A stretch of DNA of 64,000 nucleotides from Hirundichthys speculiger. Lineage: Eukaryota; Chordata; Actinopteri; Beloniformes; Exocoetidae. Below, in pieces: positions 56,988 to 64,000 of the stretch; position 1 is the first letter of the stretch; the number at the start of each line of letters is the position of its first letter. The DNA lies in NCBI GenBank assembly GCA_018398805.1, contig JAGFBZ010000938.1:617501-681500 (forward strand). The letters are read 5' to 3'. The notes under the pieces are model-generated. The model was given only the letters and a program-made list of their open reading frames with translations. It did no database searches and had not been told where the DNA came from. A program made the position numbers and the translations under genes.

Positions 56988-59900
56988 GTGAGTAATGGTC
57001 ACTGGTGATTAACAGTGTAAACCAGTGGTGGCTGGTTAAACTAGCAATGATCATCATCTTGTTCTTGCTCTAGTCCCCTGTAGAATATTCTAGTCTTTAC
57101 TTTATATCATGTATCTTCAAATAACCGAATAATTACTGCAGAGTCTACCATTAAAATAAGATTTTGACAAACAAAAAGAACTGAACTTTTCCAGTTTAAT
57201 CAGTTTTAATCAGTTCATCAGCTCAGTTCAATTAAGTTAATTTTAACAATACTTTATTAAGTTATATTATTGCTGTAAAGAGTTTAGCTGAAAAGTAAAA
57301 TGTTAATATGTTACAATACCTTTAGACATCTCATGTTGAAGTGAGATGTCTAATTAGCACTTTTTCATTGTAAAAATATAAACATTTCACAGTTGAACTT
57401 GCTGCCATTTCTTTCATCTTTTTTTTTTCTTTTCATTGTTGCTCGGTCTCTTTGAGGTCCTGTTCCTAAATCAGTCAACTGTGAAAATGATATTAAGTCT
57501 ATTAATGTCAAAGATCATATGTTGACATGACATGAAATAAAATAAAACATTTCAAGCTCCATCAGGTTACAGCCATTTACGTAGTTACGTGTTGTGACGG
57601 TCCAGTATAAATGTAAAAGTCACAGGGGACAATTTTTGTACAGTTTTCTTTTGGCACTTTTGTTTCTGAATACATCATCCACCACTGAAGTAGTGAATAT
57701 ATAAGATCAACGTCTTACTCTACAACATAACCTGCTGTCATGTGAGAGGATGTGACAGGTCATGTGAGGTCTTTTAAGGCTAAGATATGATGCAACAGGA
57801 CATTTTTAAAAGAATCATCTGGCCTTACCAGGTCTGTAAACACAACCCCAGATGAGCCACAACACACGGCGTATTACATCATATCATTATTTATTTTACA
57901 AGATCCAAAACAGCCACATCCATTGATGTTTACGCAAATTATTGACTGAATATGCAGCAACCAGAATGTAACAGAAGAACTTGCTGTTTGAACTCATTTT
58001 TTGCTTGTGATGTCATTTGATTTAATAGACAATCCATCACTGATTTAAGTTCAAGAGGAATGATTTATTAAAGCCTCATCAGTTGCCTGAAAAATTGCAG
58101 CTTTTTTAAAGTAATGTGTAAAACGGGGTATTTAGTCCATTTTTGATTATTCTGTTAATCTATATAGTTACTGAAGAAGGTCGTTGTAGGTAACAAGCTG
58201 CCTCATTACTGGACCACAACGCAGTCATGCCAAACCCCCCTCCTCTCTTGATCATGTTCATTATTTTGTAATTACATTTTTCTCATTGTTTTCAGGTGTT
58301 CATGTACAACCCCAAGTCAGGGCAAGAAAAAGAAAAAAAGAAAACACGATTTGATTAGCTTTTATTTCTCTGTAGTGAATATAAATATAAGATATTTCTT
58401 TTTTTCTCATCAGCTTCATTTAATCTGGTCAATATATTTCCAATTCTGCAAAACATTGCTAAAAGAAAACAAACAAAAAAGAGAGAAGTTGGTCTGAGAG
58501 CATTTTAGTGCAAGTAATAAAGTAAATAAGCAAGAGTTTAAAAAAGTTATTTGAAACAGGTGATGTCATCAGGTGATTATAACGAATGATTTGGTTCAAA
58601 AGCAGTCTGTGAGAAAGGAAGAGTCTTTGTGGAGCAAAGATTGATGGAGGATCTTCCCTTTATCAACAAATGTATGAGAAAGCCACTGAAGCGTTTAAAA
58701 ACAAAGCTCCTCAAAGAAAAGAAAAGTATTTAAAATTCAATTAAAGAAGCCGATTCAAGGATTCTGGAGGGACTTCAGTGTAAAGTGAAGATGATGAGAA
58801 TAAAACCTGAAAGTCTTGGGTTTGTTCTGTCTGTTTTTATTTTTTTATTTATTTATTTATTTTTTGTTCCTGACTTGGAAAAGTTACCTGGCAGGTCGAG
58901 AACAAAATGAAACGGCTAAGAGGTTACTGGAGTTTCTTTCACTTCTTGACACGCTATGATTAAAAGCTGTTATAAGCAGGATTACTCATCGAGGTCTTTT
59001 TATTTTTCAAGTTTACACTTTATTTCCCTTCAAATCTGAATTATATGGGCAAGAACCTGAAAGTCGAATAAATTGTGTTTATTTTTTGTCAGTGGTTGGC
59101 AGATGGTGAACTTTTAATTTCCTTCAATTAACCTGAGTTAAAATCAAAGCGAAGCATTTGCATTTGTGTACACCTTAAGGAGTGTTTTACCTGCTCAGGT
59201 GCCTCTGCGAACACTTGTGTATTTCTCTTTTCGTCACGAGCGTGGCAGGATCGTCCGTCCGTGGTTAAAAAGCTGAGTGATAGTAGATGCAGCAGGTTCA
59301 GACCATCCTGGCACCGAACAGCCCACAACACCAGAAAGGGAGCCATTTTCTTTTTAGAGGCGTTGGCGATGTTGTCGTTGCAATGACCGTTTTTTTTAGA
59401 ACATTTGGCCTCAAACAACAACTGTTATTTTTCAGACTTGTGGGCTGAGAAGAGGGAGGGAAAACTGGAAATAGTGAATGCGCCAGAGCATGATGCTGCA
59501 GTGAGGTTATGAAACAAAATGGCAAAAGAAAAACAGCTGAAAGTAAACCATTAATGAGAGGATTTCATATCTGACTCTGGAGATAAGTGACTGCAGCTGC
59601 CATCCTTTTTCTACATCCCTCCATTCAGACAAACATACACCATTACTGTCAGTTACCCACCTGACTTTCCTGGCCAGAATAACAAATATATCTAACCCCC
59701 CACCCTTTTTTTTTTTTTTTTTGGATGCAGTTCTGATTAAAATGCATCCTGGGTAACCTTATCAAAATCAGACAACTCTAAAAATAGGTGTACCCAAAAG
59801 GAAACAAGGACACTGGCATGTATGTAGGCTCTCCTCTAATAGCAGCAGGCCATTAGTGCCGAGATGAAGATGAGAAATTATTTTCGTTTCCCTCTCAGTG

Positions 59901-60071
59901 TGAGTTTTGCGTTCCAGCTTAGTTGGAAGTATTTAAATGTGAATCCACTCCAGTGATTTTTTTTATTTATTTATTTTTTTGGTCTTTGACAAGACATTTG
60001 TCAATCACTGGGACCAGAGTTCCCAGCAAGTTCTTGTCAAGGTCAAACTGTGAGATTCACAGATAAATTGT
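56988..60071. other. Intron between EGF-B and propeller, first part
   Basis: No gene recognised. T-runs occur near 57419-57432 and 59706-59722. Frames at 59128-59525 (minus) have no known domain. Confidence 0.5.
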
Positions 60072-60125
60072 TAAAATAAATAAAAAATAAAAAATAAATA
60101 AATAAATAAATAAATAAATAAAAAT
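60072..60125 (+). repeat. (AAAT)n microsatellite
   Basis: AAATAAATA-type repeats, perfect in the second half. Confidence 0.93.
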
Positions 60126-60439
60126 GCTTGAGTGAAGACAGATGATGTTTCCCCCTCCCTCCTTTGGGAAACACTAAAAGCTGTAATCAGGGGTGAGATT
60201 ATATCATATTCAGCTAAAATAAATAAAATGAACAGAAGTAAACAAGTGGGGCTTATCAAGGAAATATCAGCGGTGGATGCTCTAAACCCTATTTTTTCCT
60301 TCCCGTCACCTTTATGAGCAAAAGCTGGACCTCCAAACAACACAATCTGTTGTCAACCACAAAAACAGAGCTTCTCTTATTAAAATCACAGGGCTATGTC
60401 TGTTAGCTCTGTTAGCATGGTGATAAAGCTGTACGTCCA

Positions 60440-61526
60440 TTGGCATTGTTGTTGGCATGTCGCTGGGCTTCTCAACAAATCCCACAAATACAGAAGGATG
60501 ACGATGAACTAACTATTGACCCGAAAAAAATTAATGAAACGTTCTCCTCATTTAATTCCAATTTATACATATCAGAAATGACAAATGAAGACTTTGCTAT
60601 GGAACATTTTTTCAGTAATCCTCAGACTCTTGTAACAAGACATAGAACTGAGACTGAGCTCCTACTGAGTCTTATAGAAATTATTAGAGCTGAGCGATTT
60701 TATCGATTCTGCGATATATATCGATATATTATCGAGTATCGATTTTTCAGGTGCGGGTATTGATATTCTAAGCTTCTTTCAAAACCCCCCTGTCCCACCT
60801 TTAAAAGCTTGCAAGCAACAATTTGCACTGTTAAAATAAATGAAACTATTTTTCTCAACAAATCTTTTATTCATTTTGTCCAGCATGTTACAAACTGCCT
60901 GTCAGCCATATAATGTGTAATTGATGCTTTCAGTTCAATTAAATTCAAACAAAGTCATTGGAACACTCACAAGATGTCACCAAAATCACTTTGTCCCTTT
61001 AAAATCTTTGCAAAAGTTATGTAAATGTATTGTAAGATGAATATCGATATATATCGTATCGTGAGCCGAATATCGTGTATCGTATCGTATCGTGAGATTA
61101 GTGTATCACTACAGCCCTAGAAATTATAGAAATTATTAATGCAATAAAAGCAGTGCAGATTGGCAAGACACCTGGCCCTGATGGGTACCCATCAGCCCAA
61201 AAGTGGTTGATGCAGAAAAAGGCTTTGACAGGGTAGAATGGTGTTATTTATTTGCATGTTTATAGTAATTTTGGATATGGCCCTTAATTTCATCTTGTTT
61301 ATTAAATTGTTATATGCCTCACCCAAAGGCCTCTGTAATTACAAATGGAAGCTTTAACAATATTTCCAGTTGTCAAGGGGAACCTACCAGGGATGTCCAC
61401 TTAGTCCCACTACTGTTTGCCTCAGTTATTATAGATCCACTATCGATCACACTCAAATCACTGCCATCAATAACTGGAATTTATAGGGAGGAGAGGGAGC
61501 ATAGAGTATATAGAGAACAAAAATAG
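60440..61526 (+). mobile_element. L1-like LINE fragment, split by a MITE
   Basis: Before the MITE, + strand frame reads NETFSSFNSNLYISEM and ends LLSLIEII. After it, the frame continues INAIKAVQIGKTPGPDGYPS, then, with shifts, EKAFDRVEWC and LLYASPKASVITNGSFN and LVPLLFASVIIDPLSI. These are L1/Tx1-type reverse-transcriptase motifs (GKTPGPDG, KAFDRVEW, PLSPLLFA-like). Several frameshifts and stops make it a relic. Removing the MITE and one copy of its target repeat rejoins the first part in frame. Outer borders are approximate. Confidence 0.75.
60685..61119. mobile_element. 435-bp hAT-like MITE with perfect 8-bp target duplication
   Basis: It starts TAGAGCTGAGCGAT and ends ATCACTACAGCCCTA, an imperfect inverted pair. 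Inside each end are ATCGATAT/ATATCGTATCG motifs. GAAATTAT flanks it on both sides (60677-60684 and 61120-61127). It is related in end sequence to the element at 45815 and has no transposase. Confidence 0.85.
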
Positions 61527-62457
61527 TACGAGCATCGTTCTAGGAACCTTTTTGTTCCTGTATTTGTGCCATATTATTGATGCTCAATTAAAAAAAAATG
61601 CAGGAATTAATGAACAAAGTGCTTCATATCAGACTGCAGTAGATCTTTACATAAACCACTGACAAGACACTGACTTGTCTTCCACTGCGTGTTTACTTAT
61701 TCCTGTTGTGTTCTGTTCCCTTAATTAAAGCTCAGTTTGGTGAGTCCCTTCTCATAGTAGATAGTATAGTAGTAAAGTGTTGCACCTCTTTTAGGATATC
61801 AAAAGTGTTAATTCATACAGACATTACACAAAATGTCGTCTATTCAGCTGCAATATTGAAACTGTCTCCATATTGTTGTGGGAAGATTCTGAGCTGCATA
61901 CAAGCCTTGTTTATTTTTCTGTGTCCAAAAGATTATATTTAGAATATTCACAGTGCTGATACAAATTCAAAATATATGATTTTGTTAAGTGTTTGTATTT
62001 TTACTGTTGTCATGACATGAAGCATTGGTAGTGTTGGTTCTGTTTTTAACTAAAGAGCAGACTTTTTTCCGTCCAGGTCACTGAATGCGTTAATAGATTG
62101 ATCTGACTTGATTACAGTAATGGTTAATTCAGCTCAGTACCGTGTGAATGCTGTGAATTTTTTTTTTATCACATTAACAACATTGTGTTTGTATGAACTA
62201 GGTGAGAGCAGTTTTTCTAATAACATATAATTTCTTCTTTCCTATTGCACATTACTGAGCTGTCAAAAATAAATCAGCGCTTCATTAGTGGACTAACTCT
62301 CATCTCCAATGCATTGATTCTGTTTGAGCTCCTTTTTGCTGAAAAATCTTTTTTTTTTTTTTTCTATGGTCCAACATTATGATTCCGACCTCATGCTGAC
62401 ATTTGTGCTGACTTTTATAAAGCCTATTCCCTCTGAGATTATATTCTTTTCATCCAG
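61527..62457. other. Intron end before propeller exon
   Basis: No feature recognised. The acceptor region ATATTCTTTTCATCCAG ends at 62457. Confidence 0.6.
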
Positions 62458-62629
62458 GGAAAAGCCCTTATTTACTGTTCACTAACCGACATGAGATCAG
62501 ACGCATCGACTTGGTGAAGAGGGACTACAGCCAGGTGGTGTCCACGCAGAAGAACGTGGTGGCGCTGGACCTGGATGTGGCCAACAACCGGGTTTTCTGG
62601 TGCGATCGATTTCACAGGAAAATCTACAG
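62458..62629 (+). CDS. lrp8: lrp8 exon encoding start of the beta-propeller
   Basis: A 172-nt exon between AG (62456-62457) and GTAAAA at 62630; it enters in phase 1 and leaves in phase 2. Its length equals the LDLR exon at this place. It encodes LLFTNRHEIRRIDLVKRDYS and then KNVVALDLDVANNRVFWCD, followed by RFHRKIY. This is the first blade of the six-bladed YWTD propeller, with FWCD in place of YWTD, as ApoER2 has YWCD. The match to human ApoER2 (FTNRHEVRRIDLVKRNYS) is strong. The propeller displaces bound ligand in endosomes in this family. The next exons lie beyond the window. Confidence 0.96.
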
Positions 62630-63670
62630 GTAAAAAAAAAAGTTTAGTTGTTTAACAAGTAACATTGGTTTCTGAAACATCCTCACAGAATAGAAAGTTG
62701 GTCTTGTCTTCATTTTATATTTTCAGCATTTATATCTGAACATAAAAGTATGTTTTGTGTACCGTTGAGGCTCTCAGGTCTCAGGACCAACTCATGCTTG
62801 TTGGTTGAAGACACAAACAAACGGGGACCAACTCTTCAAAATAAAACTGCCACGTATTTGAAGCATTGACCTTAAATCTGGATCACAAGCCTGAGATTAG
62901 ATTTGTGCTTAAATTCAGTTTCTTCAGTCTAGCAAAATTTGGACATGAGAACCCACCTAACTCACAGCTCAGCAACATGCTCTGCACCGTTACGTAGCAT
63001 TATAATATATCTTGATTCATTATAATGTTGCATTGAGATGCAGGTAAAGTGCAGATGTACTCAGATGAAGGATTTTTCAGAGACTTGTAATCCTGCATCA
63101 ACATACTCATAATCAACATATGATCTCCCTGTTTTTGATTCCACTGCGGATCTCCACTTTCATATTTCCCAACGTATACATACACACACACACTAATTTT
63201 ATATATGTATATATATATATATTAGTGAAACCCGCAGTCAAGGCAAGACGCTGAGGCACTCAGTCATGGTTAACATGCCGGAGCAAGGTTTTAATTAAAC
63301 AGGATTTTAAAGAAACAAACTCAAAAATATTCCACGAAGAACTTCCAAAAGGTTCCTTATAATGCCGCATGACAGCGAGTAGTTCCTTCTGCAGGAGTCA
63401 GCCACACAGTGGGGATGAGACCGTTGGTTTAACCTAACCCTAACCAACCTTGGTGATTGTTGACCTGCATCAGCTGTGTTCTGCACAGGTGGAAACACTT
63501 CCAGCTGATGAAGGATGAAATTGGGGATTATTTCCCCTCTATGACCAGGCCAAGTGGGGGTCGCTGTTTCCCACTGTGCTGGCTGGACCTCTGCCTGCTC
63601 TTACCTGGTCGGGGGCACAGTGATGCTCCACACAATAAATAAATAAATAAAAATTATTAGATTTTTACTT
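62630..63670. other. Intron after first propeller exon
   Basis: The block 63222-63650, between two TA-rich tracts, looks like inserted repeat DNA (it ends in (AATA)n) but I could not classify it. A telomere-like TAACCTAACCCTAACC occurs near 63430. Confidence 0.45.
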
Positions 63671-63920
63671 TATATATATATATATATCATATATATAGAA
63701 GATATGAGAGATAAAGAGAGAGTAAATAGATAATATATATATATGGATAATCAAGAAATGAAAGGATATAAAGATGTATGGATAGAATCTATATAGTGAT
63801 AGATATATTAAGTATAATATAGAAAAGGAGATATAGAGGTCTATAATAATTAATCTGTATATATATATATTTATATATTATATATATATATATATATATA
63901 TGTATCTAGATATATATATG

Positions 63921-63975
<55 letters not shown>

Positions 63976-64000
63976 AATATGTGTGTGTGTGTGTATGTGT
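63671..64000 (+). repeat. TA-rich low-complexity tract at window end
   Basis: Mostly (TA)n with interspersed AGATA and GATAA words, ending in (GT)n. It continues to the window edge. Confidence 0.93.

Larger units (their letters stand above)
3386..62629 (+). other. lrp8: lrp8 (apoER2) gene span, partial at both ends
   Basis: Eight exons in the right order and phase spell the ectodomain of an LDL-receptor-family protein: LA2, LA3, LA4-6, LA7, LA8, EGF-A, EGF-B and the first propeller exon. I call lrp8 rather than vldlr from residues typical of ApoER2: [12 protein letters not shown] in LA4, [17 protein letters not shown] in EGF-B and FTNRHEIRRIDLVKRDYS at the propeller start. In known biology this type I membrane receptor binds reelin and apoE-containing lipoproteins, and signals through Dab1 in neurons. 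Five LA/EGF exons are 120-129 nt with phase 1-1 borders, the module layout of this family. The exons for the signal peptide, LA1, most of the propeller, EGF-C, stalk, membrane segment and tail are not in the window. The locus is very intron-rich and repeat-rich. Confidence 0.9.

Overview
This window is vertebrate genomic DNA, most likely from a ray-finned (teleost) fish. The evidence is one large intron-rich gene encoding an LDL-receptor-family protein, surrounded by typical teleost repeats: a tRNA-derived SINE with an L2-type tail, CR1/L2/Rex1-like and L1-like LINE fragments, hAT-like and Tc1-like miniature elements, and many micro- and minisatellites. No prokaryotic operon, CRISPR array, rRNA gene or viral gene is visible.

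The only host gene I can support is on the + strand: lrp8 (apolipoprotein E receptor 2), incomplete at both ends. Eight exons are present. They encode LDL-receptor class A repeats LA2 (3386-3508), LA3 (22302-22430), LA4-6 (46790-47180), LA7 (49926-50048) and LA8 (52189-52311), then EGF-A (56298-56417), EGF-B (56862-56987) and the first beta-propeller exon (62458-62629). Each is flanked by AG/GT and all the joins are phase 1, except the last exon, which ends in phase 2 like the 172-nt exon of LDLR. The signal-peptide and LA1 exons lie before the window. The rest of the propeller, EGF-C, the O-glycosylated stalk, the membrane segment and the NPxY tail lie after it. The LA4-6 exon carries a frameshift (391 nt where a multiple of 3 is required), so including it would give a premature stop. 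Skipping it keeps the frame.

The introns (18.8, 24.4, 2.7, 2.1, 4.0, 0.4 and 5.5 kb) hold everything else. 1-3385: a 19-bp minisatellite beside a complete 601-bp hAT-like MITE. 3509-22301: a decayed LINE (8298-11880, minus), a SINE, a THAP-like relic, a 10-bp minisatellite rich in TGACGT, and a Harbinger-like element that keeps a small Myb/SANT ORF. 22431-46789: a 3.9-kb G-rich array, an abutting 39-bp array, a 29-bp GC-rich array, LINE relics, several MITEs and a four-layer nest of transposons at 40655-43370. 47181-64000: a Tc1-like relic, an L1 fragment split by a MITE with a perfect 8-bp target duplication, and TA-rich low-complexity sequence.

I did not find a convincing new biological system. 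The best leads are the lrp8 LA4-6 frameshift, the G-rich array carrying hundreds of donor-like GGGTAACT motifs in the sense strand of an lrp8 intron, the Myb-bearing miniature element, and the well-bounded MITEs. Family names rest on recalled motifs; no database search was run.
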